64,000 bases of DNA. It comes from Phoronis australis. Taxonomy: Eukaryota; Phoronida; Phoronidae. Shown piece by piece: positions 23,015 through 35,849 of this stretch. Where the stretch lies: contig NMRA01000338.1 of NCBI GenBank assembly GCA_002633005.1, positions 277,690 through 341,689 on the forward strand. The letters run 5' to 3'. Under the pieces are notes generated by a model, which saw nothing but the letters and a program-made list of their open reading frames with translations, did not search any database and was not told the DNA's origin. The position numbers and the translations under genes were made by a program. The first letter of the stretch is position 1, and the number at the start of each line of letters is the position of its first letter.

Positions 23015-23331
23015 NNNNNNNNNNNNNNNNNNNNNNNNNNNNNNNNNNNNNNNNNNNNNNNNNNNNNNNNNNNNNNNNNNNNNNNNNNNNNNNNNNNNNN
23101 NNNNNNNNNNNNNNNNNNNNNNNNNNNNNNNNNNNNNNNNNNNNNNNNNNNNNNNNNNNNNNNNNNNNNNNNNNNNNNNNNNNNNNNNNNNNNNNNNNNN
23201 NNNNNNNNNNNNNNNNNNNNNNNNNNNNNNNNNNNNNNNNNNNNNNNNNNNNNNNNNNNNNNNNNNNNNNNNNNNNNNNNNNNNNNNNNNNNNNNNNNNN
23301 NNNNNNNNNNNNNNNNNNNNNNNNNNNNNNN
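23015..23331. other. Assembly gap (317 N)
   Basis: A run of N directly follows repeat copy A. ORFs of unknown residues across it are meaningless. Confidence 0.99.
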
Positions 23332-23593
23332 TTGTTCATTTCTTGCTCATAATCGTTGTCGCTTTCAAATTCCCTACTCTCCGCCGTTGTTCAATGCTAG
23401 TCGCTGATCTCTTGTGTTCAACCCATGATGTCACATGGCGGGAAATGTGAAAATTGGTAAAATTGAAAGAGAAATCAAAATTTCGAGCTAATGACACAAA
23501 ATAATCATGGATTTGGCTAAATTTTACGTCATACATTTAGTCTGTGGCCACCGGTAATTCGAAATGTGCAAAAATCCATGGTGTGTACTGTTT

Positions 23594-24437
23594 AACATAT
23601 GCAGAAGGTGAAAACGCATATTCCATTACGTCAACGGATTTTGCAATGAGCCTGTTTCCCTTTTTCTAACATTGAAGTGATGCCTAAAAAGAAGTGTCAA
23701 AGCCCACAGGCTGCAATAAAGCGACTCCTGCAGTGATATTTTTGTGCTGCTAGTGACTACAAATGTGTTCAGATAAATTAAATTATAAAGCGTTTCCGTC
23801 TTTTCAGCTGCAATCAAATTATTATTAAAGCCGACCTGGAGCCCGTTCCAAAAAATGACTTGTCTAAAACAAATTTTAAACTACAGTCAATTTTAAGATG
23901 AAGTTGAAATTTGTCTCAAGCCCGTTTCAAGAAAGAAATCATAAGTTTGACTTACGTTACCGGATGTGGAAGTTTCACAATTTGGAAGTTGAGCCAAATC
24001 TTAGACTTACTGTCAAAAATGAGCTGCCTGTTTCTTGGAACGGGCCCAGGTCTCGTCTGAGGCGGTCGTGTGCCGATGGGTGCCAAGGTGTATCATATGT
24101 CAATTCAGTGTTGGGTAAAGAGAAACTATTGAGTACTCCGTTGCACGCTATGAAAATTCAGTGAAACAACACCATAAAGCGCAGCGATTGTTCTTTAAAT
24201 TGTTGCTCAAACGGATTTTGTGAAATCTGGATTTCACATCGTGATATGGTGCTGGCGATTGGGATAAGCTGGTGAATACCCCGGTGTCAGAATAAATATT
24301 GATTATTTAATAAGTAGAGCTAGTTCCATTGAAATTGCCCAAAATTTGTGCATGTACTTTTAAAAACCATGGGGTTAAACTTGTTTATATGTATTTTTGA
24401 TATCTACATTATTTTTAGATGTGTTTACCTCTTTTGT
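23594..24437. repeat. Repeat copy B
   Basis: Second copy of 22117-23014 with the same open stretch containing MWKFHNLEVEPNLRLTVKNE, but I recognise no domain there. Copy B continues past the point where copy A is cut by the gap. Confidence 0.85.
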
Positions 24438-26989
24438 TCTGGGGCCAATGAATTGTGAGGATTCTAGAAATGTTTAAGGTCAAATCGTTACAGCCTATGA
24501 CATGGTTTGATAAGGACATGTGTTTTTTAGCCAATCATTAAGTAAATGCATCAATGTATTTTGGGCAAAAGACTGGAAAATAGCCATATGGAATTTGGTA
24601 ACTAACGCTACAAGATTTGCTTCAGTGTACTGAAGAAATAGTACAACAGAGCCATATCGTGGAAGATTCTAAAGAGGATCTTAGCAAGGGCAAGCGTTAA
24701 GAGCTTGTCAGTGACTTGCATCGTCGAAGGTAACATACTGCCTACACGTGTTGCGTCACCAGGGACTGTGACCAGCAAGTACATTGTTCAAGTGTAATTT
24801 GCGTTAGTTTAAGGACCGACCAACAAGACTCTCATCCAAAGAGTCGAGTACTACAGCTTGGATAGCAAAAAACAAGTTTGATTATTTATGATTAATTGAT
24901 TGAAGTTATGCCTAGAGGGCGCTAGAGTTGTTACTCTTCTTCATTGTTAGTGTACTTGATTAACAACAAGTTTCACTTGTTTTAATTAGTAGTTATGATG
25001 TAACAAATTAATTGCTGGACTTAATAGTTCTCTTTCAATCTACTCACAATCATCGTGACAAAGCATAGCTACCTTCTAAATTAAATCCTCAGTCAACTTT
25101 TGACACCCGGCTAGCTGAGTTAACTGGGGGTTTGATAAAATGGCTTGATTCACCGGACTATAGTCATAATCGAACAACATGATTATTACTGTGGTTCACT
25201 ATTTGTTTGGCGATGGGTAACAGCGTTCGACTTAGTATCGGTGTAAGCATTTCCCCGACACTTTCCTACGAGCTTTTTGATTACAACTGCTGCTGCTGGT
25301 CAGGGTGGTGGCTAGGTCACCATGCAAACTGACAATAATTCACATACGTATGTAGGCCTGACAATAGGCTCACTCTCAATATTAATTTCGATCTATTCAC
25401 AGAATTGCAAAAATGGTCTATCTGCTCAAACAACTTTCCAGAACGGTGTCCAGTTGTCTTCCAGAAACAATCTACAAATTCTACAGTGGGGTTATATATA
25501 AAAGTGTTGTCAAACATAATAAAAGAAAATTGTTCGATACGAAATTGGCCGAGGTTCTTTATAAGTCGCATGCAAAATATTACACATGCCTATAAAGTTT
25601 GTTATATCAAAAACAGTACATCCCATTTACACTATTAAATTTAAAGGAATAGTAAAGACACCTGATCTAAGAATCACAACTATTGAATTATAAAACGTCA
25701 TGTAAATACTGTCAACAATAACTATCTGAAATGCACTACCTACGTGTAACAAGAAGATTTCGCAATCAATCGCATACATGTCAACCAATACAGGGATTAC
25801 GTATTTGCTACGTGTTTTTGCCGTTCCTGTAGTGCTATGGCTTAGCGCCAAAATGCCACGTGTTTTCGGTAATTAATACTTATTTGTGCCGATGTTAATA
25901 ATAAAGTTTCCAAAAATTTCCTTTGGATTTTACTGGAAAATCTTATTTTGAAATATCTCCTATCACGACCCTTGCTCGACAGGTCCAAAGGAGTTAGCAA
26001 GAAGTATAACAACACTCAAAGTTACTAGATGTAAGAGCCCCTAATAGGTAAACAGGTACATGCAATATATTTTGACACTTGACAATATTTTGGCTCGTTT
26101 TTGTCAGTTCTGTGGTTTGCTAGGCTTTTCTTATAAAAATTGCTATGGTTAGAGCAAAAAAATGGTTGACATGTAAGGAAATCAGGATACAACTTAATCA
26201 TCCGTATACAGAACACTCCACGTCGATGAGAGATCCAAGTCAACAAACTTAGATGGTGATTTATTCAGAACTTTCAAAAGTTCGACGACAACTTTCAAAG
26301 CACGACTCCACACTGTATTTTTGGAAACCCATCTAAAAGCTGCACTCATTATTTTTAGCGTCCCTTACATGAGAGAGATGGATTGATGCAATTCATTGGA
26401 AAAAACAACGGTATTAATAATTTTAACAGTATGAGCTTATGCATTCACAGATTGTTTTATTAGCAGAAAATGAAATTCTTGCTTCATATTTTCAAAGTTT
26501 GTGTACTGAAGCAATAGTCACTTTATTTAACAACAAATTCTTCACAAGTGTGTGTTTCTTGCACTTGGTGAACATAGCAACAAATACAGCATTTCTTCTG
26601 GGAGATGAGAGTTTATCTGGGAAGAAAGTTGATGTTTCCGAGCGTATTGGAAAATACATTACGACCTTGAGAGTTTTACTACTATAATATACAACGTGGA
26701 TGTAGAGCCATTTGTCACAAACAAAGCGGGAACAAGTATAGAAGTGAGCAAGTCTCGAAAAGCAACAGGCAAGATTGTGGAATCGAGAAAATATGAGGTC
26801 AACCAGGGCACACTTGGAAATGCATTCTCGCTCATGACAAACTTAGGCTGCATTGTCTTAGATATGAGTTGAGGAAAGAGCTTAATATGCACCTGCGTAA
26901 TGTGGGGCGAATTCAATAAGCCAAGTAGGAAAGAATCAGTTGCGGAACTCGAGTGCACAAGGAACTACATGGGGGAAGAGAGATAAGAT
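24438..26989. other. Intergenic, no gene supported
   Basis: AT-rich sequence. The one thing recognised is a ~70-base stretch at about 24893-24962 that matches the reverse complement of about 46783-46855. Confidence 0.4.
24893..24962 (+). repeat. Dispersed repeat fragment containing GAGGGCGCTAG
   Basis: The stretch with GAGGGCGCTAGAGTTGTTAC and CATTGTTAGTGTACTT resembles the reverse complement of 46783-46855 (GAGGGCGCTAGCGTAGTTAC, CATTGTTAGTCTACTT). Confidence 0.6.
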
Positions 26990-27600
26990 GATATGTATTC
27001 GAGCAAGGAGGTGACTGAGCAGCATCTCACAGTTAGCCATGGTGACGACAGACGGCAGGTGAATCTTGAATTTTGTCCAGGAGCAGAGTCTGTGGACACA
27101 CCAAAGAGCGAAGTAGACGTCAAAGAAACAAAGTGGGAGAAGCTGGTGCAAGAGGTAAGGAAAGTGCAATCAGCGTCAACCCCAGGTTCAAGTGGTGTAC
27201 TATATAAGACATATAAGAAATGTCACTTGTTGATAAGGCATGTTAAGAACGATTTGAAGAAATGAAAAGTTACCTCTGGTTGAAAGACTGCATAGGGATG
27301 CTTTGTTCCTAAAGAAAGGAATTCGGTAATGATCAAGCAGTTCAGAAAAGTTTTGCTTTTGAGTGTTGAAGGTAAGATGTGCTTTTGCTATCGTAGCTAG
27401 AAGGACGATAACGTTCTTCATAGACAACAAATACACAGCTGTACACGAAGAGGGGTTCTTAGGATACGTGGAGCACAGTCAGCTGATTATAATTTCAAGT
27501 CACATGGGAAAGACCTGACCTCTGTTTGGCTGGACCTAATCAAATAGCACTGCTTTGATCCCTCATCAGTTGGTTCACAGCCGTTTACTACGTTGGGTAC
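26990..27600 (+). pseudogene. Decayed non-LTR (LINE) reverse transcriptase fragment
   Basis: Conserved reverse transcriptase blocks appear in successive frames. First WEKLVQEVRKVQSASTPGSS with GVLYKTYKKCHLLI, the pre-palm block (x-S-x-P-G-x-x-G-V-x-Y-K-x-Y-K-x-C). After a stop near 27263, in another frame, CFVPKERNSVMIKQFRK and LLLSVEGKMCF (F-x-P-K-E ... Q-F-R ... V-E-G-K). Then YVEHSQLIIIS and, after another shift, GKDLTSVWLDL (K-D-L-x-x-V-W-L-D-L). Order and spacing are right, but at least two frameshifts and several stops kill it. No 5' or 3' end found. Confidence 0.75.
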
Positions 27601-28742
27601 CAGTGGAAAAACTAAGATGTTTACTGTTTGGCGTCACGACTCAGTTGTAAAGACTCTGGCAGAGTCATAGACAGAATGGGAAAGCAAGAGCAACACAGCT
27701 CAAGGCAAACAGTCACATTGAATGCATAAAAGCAAGTGAGCGAGAAAAGAAGATACAGACATGCATCCTGGACGGGATAATCAGAAGAAGAGGGTTGATC
27801 TGGGACGAAAGTGTTTCCGGCCGAACGTAGTGGAAAAAATCTATGACCTGACTTATTTCTAAGGTCGGACGCTCATCAGCGCATAGTCATCGTTGAACAC
27901 GCAACCCTTAGACGGAAGGTATGAGGAGGCGGCCCACGAGAGCAAGTCATCTAAGTATTGTGAGCTAGCTGAGAAAAGGGTGGACATCTTGATTGTTTCC
28001 TGTTTGGTGGTTGCTTGAGAACAATGGTGTGCGAGGGAGGATGAAGAGAGCAGCAGTGAGCAGGCTGGGTAAAACGGCAGAAAGAACGCAATACTCACGA
28101 AAAACAGTAATGAAGGACGTTGAGGGCTGTACTGATACACAACGGGTTGACCACCACAGGGGACCGTTACGTTTTGGGGTCCAAACGTGTCGAGGAAACT
28201 ACGTGTACAGCACATTCTTTGAACCAGTTTTCAAGTGAAGTATTCAGCTCTATCCATCGCATTATGCGGATCACTTCACAAGAAGTATCGTGTGTTATCA
28301 TAGAATGTTGCAAACTATTCCCATACGACAGTGGGGATATCTAAGGTAATAAACACGTAAGAGAGACCCATGTGAGTGGTTAATTGAATAAAGGAATTCC
28401 AGTAAACTGGAATAAGTGTAGGGTCATCAGAGACGGGTGCAAGGTTAGAAAGGTGTCAGGTCTCGCCACCTGCTCTAGAACCTGAAATACTACATGTATC
28501 TGGTGTCTGATCCATGAAAGTGACTTAAGACTATAAGACCGAAATTTGGTATTACGCTCCACATAACTATTTCCGGAAATGATTTAAACTCAATTTAGCA
28601 AAAAATAAAGCAATATAATTTTACTTACTAAGAAACCTGTGCAAATTATTTGCAGTCAGCGATGTTCTAATAATCACGTGACTAAACCTTTGTTTGGCAA
28701 CTGTGCAATGGGAGCCTAAGAATGACCAAGTGTCTGTCTTAA

Positions 28743-30401
28743 AGGAGCATGCCACCCAAAAAAACAACCTAATTTGTATCACTTTAGATCGAATAGTTCT
28801 ACTCCATAACGACACGTACGGTTGCGTTACCTGACACCTGACGGCAGACGGAGGTGTTGAAATTATCCAATGACGTAATCGGTTTCACACGCAGTCTGTT
28901 CAGCAGTTCACAACACGGGTTAGTGGTGTCAGCTTATCGCTTGAAGTCATCGTTTAACACCAATAAATCATCAAACTTCGATGTAAAACCCTTAAAAATA
29001 CACAGAGTTCTTATAAAAACGTGTTGTTTTATTTCGCTCTTACGGATATATTGGTATTTGGACTCACCGTAGCCTACAAAGTTCGGCAGGCCAATAAGTC
29101 CGTAGCAGGAGTTTGGAGTCTGTTCGGAGATAATTTCGAAGTATTTTTCTTGAGATACAGACAGGAGAACCTAGATCTGTGTTGTTTAGACTTGTGATTT
29201 TTTTAGCTCTAAACACAAAACGCTTGCCCGTCGCGGCCGGCTGGATTGACTAGTTATCCCCGCCAGTGACTCGGAAACTGATCAGACATCACGAACATAA
29301 ACCAGCCAAAGTTCAGTGGAAACTAAACTTCCAGTCAAGAAAATACTATGATAGTGAGCCAAAGTAATGTGCACCTGAGTATGTTGTTGAATTAGCCACG
29401 AAACTCCAAATCTACTTACTCGTCGGGGGCCGCGAATTCAGGTTCCGCTTTCAGTTGGCCACAGCACCGTCAGGGCAGAAGTTGTACATTGACAATCATT
29501 ATTTGAGTAATGTAAATGTAAATAAAGATTCCCCTAACACCTGGCCGTGAGATAGAAATCGAGTTGTTTCACAACAGTTTCTGCCAGCAAACACTAAATT
29601 AGCATGTGCTCACACGGCCTAGGTGTCTCTTTAATTCAGTAGTTTTATTGCACCTAAAGTCGACCGGGTAACGCAGTGATTTATTCATTGCTGGCTTCTC
29701 AAATCATTTGCACTCACGAACATTCCAAAGGCATTACAAATTGCATCTAATGAGACAGACTTTGTTTCAGTTTTATGTAAGTATTGGTTAGGGTGAGAAT
29801 AATTCATTTTGAAACAGAACGCTCAGTAATAAACGCCAACGATGGCAACTCGAAATCCCGTCTTAGGACGAGCAAGAGCTCATAAGTCCCGACTTCGCAG
29901 GTGGATCGTTAAGTTTTACAGGCTATCAATTCGAACAGGAATACAGTGACGAAGAAATACTAGAGAGGCGCCGTGAACAACCTCAGACAACGGAACGTAT
30001 GGAGTTATTTGGTAAGCCGGCATTCGTCAAGCACTGTCGACGTCTGCAGGCCACAGACACGGAGATGTTTCACGGCCTCATACTTGCTATTTGCAGCGTA
30101 CATTTCATTCTTCACTACCATGAGTCACTTCCTAAGCATTTTGGACTCTCTAGGAAGTAAAAAATACGATATACCCTCTTTCCTCGCAGCTGTTTATTTC
30201 GGACAAGCAGGAACGATGCACCGCAACATAGCGGCATTCACTCTGCATATGAACCACTGACGTCGCTAGCGTCGTTTCTCACCTTCCTCACAGGTTAACG
30301 CGACACCTCTTGGCAAGGTAAGGTCGACCGAATGCGAGGCGATGTGGATATAGACCGATTAAGACGGCAAAAAGACTAATTAAATCGGGTGGCATTCTCC
30401 T
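28743..30401 (-). mobile_element. Kolobok-like DNA transposon, degenerate (1.66 kb)
   Basis: Both ends carry the inverted repeat AGGAGCATGCCACCC (right end reads AGGAGAATGCCACCC on the other strand). Each end is flanked by TTAA (28739-28742 and 30402-30405), the expected target-site duplication. Inside, the - strand carries a broken THAP zinc-finger ORF at 30005-30229. From established knowledge, a TTAA target site together with a THAP-domain transposase is the signature of the Kolobok superfamily. Most of the transposase cannot be read, so this is a decayed or internally deleted copy. Confidence 0.7.
30005..30229 (-). pseudogene. THAP zinc-finger remnant of a transposase
   Basis: Begins ATG at 30229: MLRCIVPACPK then a stop, GISYFLLPRESKMLRK, a TGA where THAP domains have Trp, LMVVKNEMYAANSKYEA and VKHLRVCG. 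It has the C-x4-C pair, the F-x-x-P-R/K-x-x-x-x-x-x-x-W stretch (Trp converted to stop) and the later Cys of the C2CH finger; the final His is read as Gln. Two in-frame stops show it is dead. Confidence 0.7.
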
Positions 30402-30405
30402 TTAA

Positions 30406-33400
30406 GTCTTAAAACAGACATCAGTAGTAACTCAACCCTAGAGAAACAAAAATGACAGTTCTGGTACTACTACTAGGAAATTATTGTGCTTTGAGACATG
30501 GCGGAAGAATCTGTAACCAACTGCGGGCTAGACCAAGGCGAGGTTTATCTTCGAATACATCTACGTGTACTTCCTCGGCAACGGCTTGTCGCTATGTAGC
30601 GAGAACACGCAATTTAAACGACACTGCTTTAAAATGTTTCTGACCTTGGCATTGTCTCAGAACTACATTTTAATGGCTCTCGCACTGATTATACTTCTAA
30701 ACACAAACGTTTTTAAATAGCCTCGCTAATGGTGTTCCCACGCTGCCGCTTACTGATTAATATTTCCGCTCTATAAAAAAGTAACTAGATCAGTAACAAT
30801 TACGTCGCTCTACGGCTGTACTAGGAATCTTGTTACATGACACGTGATAACGTCCATATTGGCTAAGCTGGACATGTACTAGCCTTGATAGGTGTCGCTT
30901 CAGTACTGTGCGTTTATTACGAACTAACAGCATTGCAGTGTACCCGGAAGGGAGGTTATGAATGTATTGCCGCTACCCAGCAGACATCGACATTGAACAA
31001 AGCAGATTTGTTGATGAGGACAACAATATTTGTCCTTGATGGGAAGGCAGCCTTCGTTGCTAAGTCTCTTGACGTCATTTCACCGACCAATTATGAGTCT
31101 GAATAGTCTAGTCTCAGCTGTGATACGACTTCGCCACAATCATGTACAGGAAGTGGCCAACATCCCCACATTAAACGACATCTAATGCCACTTTTTATTG
31201 TGGGCACTGTGCAGGCCCAAATTGTGACAATGTTCCAAATTTTTACAACTTCAAAATTGTGACAATTCGGGTCAGCGCTGCAGCCCAAATTGTTACAATT
31301 TGCACAAATTATAACGACAATTTTTAATTGATGTAAATTTGGACCTTTACAGACCCAAATTGTCACAACGGCCCAAATAGTTACAACAGCGTAGGTTGTG
31401 TTGTTAGTTGAATTTTCTAGATACGGCGATGGAAAGTTTCGCCAAGAAGATTAAAATACGCAATATTAAAATACACAAATTTGAAATCAAAACTAACTTT
31501 AAAGTCGATTGGCTGATATGCAGGAATTCAAGGTAACTTGGGATTATCACCTTACCTTTCGGGATTCTACAAAGTGTTTCAACACTGGATGGAACAAAAT
31601 GAAGTTTAATACAGCAAGTTTTGTTTACTGTGCATAAACACAAAGTCAAGTGTACCAGGTAAATCTCCCGAAACTGGCCTCAAACTTTACCAACTATTTT
31701 CTCCAATACAGGCAGGAGCTTCAAATTTTGCTGACTGCCAATTTCATGTTTTGCGCTTATACTGTTTCTGCTCATTTTATAATGCCAGGGTTTTCGGCAG
31801 CGTGCAAGCGGTTTTCACGACGCTCGCTGAATATTGTCCAATGAAGCGTGGGGTGGAATATAAGTAATTGTAAAGGTGGCCTGTGGTTGAGCTGACAAGA
31901 AAATTTAATTGAGAGAAAAGGATTTAAGCTATGAATTCAAATACGTTTACAGTGGGTGCTGGAAATGTAACCCATCATCACCAAAGCACAACTCGATGCG
32001 TCTTTCCAAATAGAAAACCTGCCTGGTCGATGAAATACATCCGTCGAGCGCGAAATCGGCACACTGCCGAAAAAAAAACGCTGCGTTGAACAGTTTTTGC
32101 AGCGCAAGTAAAAAAATATTAGCAAAAGTGTGGGACTTGTTTTGGGAGAGTCATCTCTTATATAACCTTGTAACAAGGTACGAATTACTAAACCCAATAT
32201 GGTGCCATTTCATGTATGTAAGTTTTAAACTAGTCATGACCAAAAATTGCAATACATAAATCCGTGACAGGATTTCATTTTAAAAAAATAGTGCGTATTT
32301 TTCCATGGGGTTGGTAAAAGTGAACCATTTTCCAAATCATACCTTCATTTTCCCAGTCCGAAAACACGCAGTTTAGAGGGGTCATGAAAACAGTAGACGG
32401 CGTAAGTAAAATCCCCGATGCCGACTAAAACCTGTGAGAAAATGAAGTTAGGAGCACTCGACATCTTTTACCAGCTCATATGACTCAAGTGTTTGCATGA
32501 TTCATGCCAAAAACATATATGGTAGCGGCTATCCGGCTGGTGCTCTAAAACACATTGTTGCCTCACCTATTTCCTTGACTTCCATCATAAAACATATGAT
32601 AATGGGTATACTTACCTCCACTACCCGCCTGCTCCACTCACCCTTATTCGAACATTTTGGAACAGAAAATTGAGTAGATGTTATATTGTTACAGTCTGTG
32701 TGCAGGCATACACGAACTCCGAGCTGACTTGGTCGCATCGACCTCATGTGATTAAATTCGCCGAATTTTCCAAATTGGTCGTTTTTCGTGTGTCAATGGT
32801 GCGTACTTATGGGTTAAGTAAAGCTAAACACTGAGGTTATTTTTAGTTAAAACCCCAAACCTACTTTAGAGTACACTGATGTCCACGAGCAAGCAACTAG
32901 CAGTCACGGACGGAAAGAGATTTCTTCACACATCAAGCCACTACTACAGATTAGCATATAATACACGTGTTCTAAACCAGAGTTTAACTAGTGATTTTCC
33001 AGTTACAAGGTGTAACTTAATGTAATTTCCCATGGATAAGTAGCAAGGTTTAGAACCAAGATGCCGGTAAGGTAACGTCACACGCACTTTGGTTATGTGA
33101 TGTATGAATGATTTAGTTTACGTCATGTACTATTTTTAAAGAACACGTGTTATGTTATGTAGTCACGTGATGGTTTCACCATCAGTTTGTAGTTGTACGT
33201 TCACTGCTTGTATTACCACGATCACGAATAGACGTATTTCATTATCACTCGAATAATTGTTGTTCCTTCCACTCTGGCTACCCAACGATAAACGTAACAG
33301 GTTACCCGTCTAATTCAGACGCCTAAACACGCTGTGTAACAGTTGTATCGAATGCTAGTGTTAGACTAGCCTGGATAACATTTCTGACGAGGTATGGGAC

Positions 33401-33690
33401 TAGATTCCTCACTTACATCCATGGTTCTAATTTAGACATGCAAAGGTGTTCAATCCTGAACCTTGGCGTAGACTTTCTCAGCTAGGTTTTGACATAAGTG
33501 GATCTTGCAAGACAATTGCAATACAATATATGGTACATGTACATGTATCTGCAACGGCACGTAACTTCACATCAATCAGATGTGCTTTCGAAGGACTCTT
33601 ACTGCGAAATAAATGCCTCGTTAATTTTAGAGAGACCATAGAAGAATGCTACTCTCCGAAAGACTATCGACTTAACAACAACGAAAGTAT
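30406..33690. other. Intergenic, no gene supported
   Basis: Contains a degenerate tandem repeat at about 31195-31390; otherwise nothing recognised. Short ORFs show no domain. Confidence 0.4.
31195..31390. repeat. Degenerate tandem repeat based on CCCAAATTGTNACAA
   Basis: The motif CCCAAATTGT(G/T/C)ACAA recurs about seven times in direct or partly altered form. Several copies form AATTGTnACAATT-like inverted pairs. Confidence 0.6.
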
Positions 33691-33696
33691 TTTATT
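33691..33696 (-). terminator. Candidate poly(A) signal for GPCR gene 1
   Basis: TTTATT on the + strand reads AATAAA on the - strand, 157 bases beyond the stop codon at 33853. Confidence 0.4.
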
Positions 33697-33852
33697 AAAG
33701 ACGACAGGTTCAAATAAACAATAACACGTGCATATGCCCCTATTTTACAGTTACTACCAACACAAATGCTACTGTTACGCTAAAAAGCATATCGGCTTGT
33801 GACCTACTGGTCTTACAAGCATAAAGCCCTTCCTGAAAACTCGTCTCCGTCC

Positions 33853-35849
33853 TTATTGGGACGATATTTCCCCATTTGCACCATAGCGACTGCAGCAGAC
33901 ACGCCTTTTGAAGAAATTTACAATAGCAGCCTTGAACGCCTTTCTGTACTCACTGCGGAGGATAACGTAAGTGTATGGATCCAAAACAATTGGCAGCGCA
34001 AAACAAAAGTAGATCACGTGGTCTCCGTCATCATTTTGCCATGCTCCTGTCCTTTCGCCAATTGCTCGAGCCTGCACAGAAAAATAAAGTAGGCATGACA
34101 TCGATGAAAAAAGCTTATTATAATAAAAAAATGTTTGAGTAAATTATCAGATTTTTATTGAACTAGATTGTCGAGTAGTTTAAAATCTTAATTGTTCAAA
34201 CCAACACTTTATTCATACTGACTTCAGGAACGGATCTTTTTTGCTGACAACCATGTTTCCTTCATAGCTAAACCCCACGACCGAAGTATGAACAAGTGTC
34301 ATTTCGATTACTCAATCTTTGATCTATATGTTATTGTGATCAGTTTTGGAAGTAATCGCCACAATCATTACACCATCATCACCGCTATCGCAAATCCCAC
34401 AAAATACGTCCACTGCTTCCCCTACCATCATCAGTACTACCTCCACCGCCACTACTGTCGTCACCATCACCAACACCGCCATCACTACCAATCCCATTGC
34501 CATATCCAGTAATACCACCGCCATCACCACTAACCCCACCATTACTACACAGCCGTCAACCCCACCACCACCACCACCACTATCACCACCACCACCATCA
34601 CCACCAACATCATCACCACTGACCCCTCCATAATCACCACGCCCAGCAAGCCTTATTTTGATAACTCCGCTTGTACAAAATCAAAAATCGGCTGCAACGT
34701 TCCCTCGGCCAAAGGCTATAAAATAAATGTGGAAATTTTCACGGGCTGAAAATCGCACGGGGGATGTTCTAATCTACTAAAAAGTCAAAAATGTCTGAAA
34801 ATGATCGTATTTTTGCACAGGGATAAAGAGTTGGCAAAATGTTACGGCTAGCAAAGAAAATAAAGATATTTTATTCATCATGCATTGCCACTAAGTCAGA
34901 CCTCGCGAGCTATTCACACTATTTTTGACCGTAAACTCGAAAACGTTGAAATGTAACCCAAAATGGCTTGATAGAGAAAAGCAATTACGAGGCACATTAA
35001 CTACAGACGCAGAGTATAACAGAGACCCACCGATAAAGGTATCCATGAAATGACGGTGACCATCATTACTCCAACTAAGGTTCTTGCGAACTTGGTTTCC
35101 AGTTTCATCAACTCAATGTATTCCTTGTTCTTCACTGTCCCCTTTCGCCTAGCAGTATCAGCGTGTGGTCCGATCCTTCGCGTCATGTGGATCACTTCGA
35201 CAAGGACTCTTATGTTGGTAGCAATTATCAAGAAAGTGCACAGGAGTCCAAACGAGACGAACACATAACCGTAAACATTTTCAATTGGATTCTTTGTTTT
35301 CCAAAATGGTTGACATTCCCCAGTGATTGGATTCGCTTTGTTTTGGTACGACAGGGGAGTAAACAGCATGGTGCTAATGCTTGAAACAACGACAGCGCCA
35401 ATAATGAGGATTGCTATGGCTTTTTTTGTCGTGACATAGCTCTCGTAGAAATAAGGAGTACATATAGCAAGGAATCGGTCAATGGCCATGCACAAAGCAA
35501 CGAAAGTCGAGTACATAACCAGTAGTAATACTACCAAATTATTTAACGTGCAAGCAAGATGGCCATGCTCCGGCAATGGAACTATGAATTTTATAACCGA
35601 AAAAAGAAATAATTCAGACAGAGCTATTAAATCGCAAACAGCGAGAACGCGAATTAGAATATTTACTGGTTTTTCCAAACCAAAATGTCCTTTGCTGAAA
35701 ATTACGAGAACTTGAATATTTCCAAAGAAACCTGGCAAAAACAGCAAGAATACGGCAATCAAGAAAGAGGTCTCCAAACTTCGCAAATAGGTGACAAATG
35801 AAGTCTGGTTCTTCACCGTAAGGTTATTGCACAAGTCTCCTCCTTCCAT
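33853..35849 (-). CDS. Rhodopsin-class GPCR, prostanoid-receptor-like (paralogue 1)
   Basis: Two exons: 35849-35031 (273 codons) and 34071-33853 (72 codons plus stop), 345 residues. The donor is TCG|GTGGGT after WIPLS and the acceptor CTGTGCAG before ARAIGER; the intron of 959 bases is phase 0. Start ATG has a good context (AACAATGG). Visible: N-glycosylation sites N9 and N14; TM1 with FFGNIQVLVIF; TM2 LAVCDL; Cys100 opening TM3; D-R-F (124-126) in place of DRY; Cys179 in ECL2 for the disulphide; TM6 with VISWIPLS; TM7 ending DPYTY (304-308), the N/DPxxY motif; helix 8 EYRKAF and a Cys pair. An intron directly after TM6 and DPxxY are features of prostanoid receptors, but the TM7 arginine that binds the prostanoid carboxylate is not seen. 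Ligand unknown. Confidence 0.85.
34072..35030 (-). other. Intron of GPCR gene 1 with a CCA/ACC-rich block
   Basis: Phase-0 intron between TM6 and TM7. Holds the trinucleotide-rich block at 34430-34640. The long proline- or valine-like ORFs here are shadows of that simple sequence. Confidence 0.75.
34430..34640. repeat. (ACC/CCA)n-rich simple sequence
   Basis: Irregular runs of CACCACCAC, CCATCACCA and CCACCACCACC. Confidence 0.9.

Noticed and set aside
22925-23450. ORFs of unknown residues
   Set aside because: They run through the N gap and contain no real coding information.
23594-24437. Calling the MWKFHNLEVEPN ORF a gene
   Set aside because: It lies within a repeat present twice, has no introns, no domain and no conserved start context.
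29921-30010. Apparent + strand exon reading GYQFEQEYSDEEILERRREQ with AG and GT borders
   Set aside because: It sits next to the THAP remnant, which reads on the opposite strand within the same transposon, and no partner exons were found.
34324-34633. Proline/Thr-rich and Val/Met-rich ORFs
   Set aside because: Translations of the (ACC)n simple sequence inside the GPCR 1 intron.
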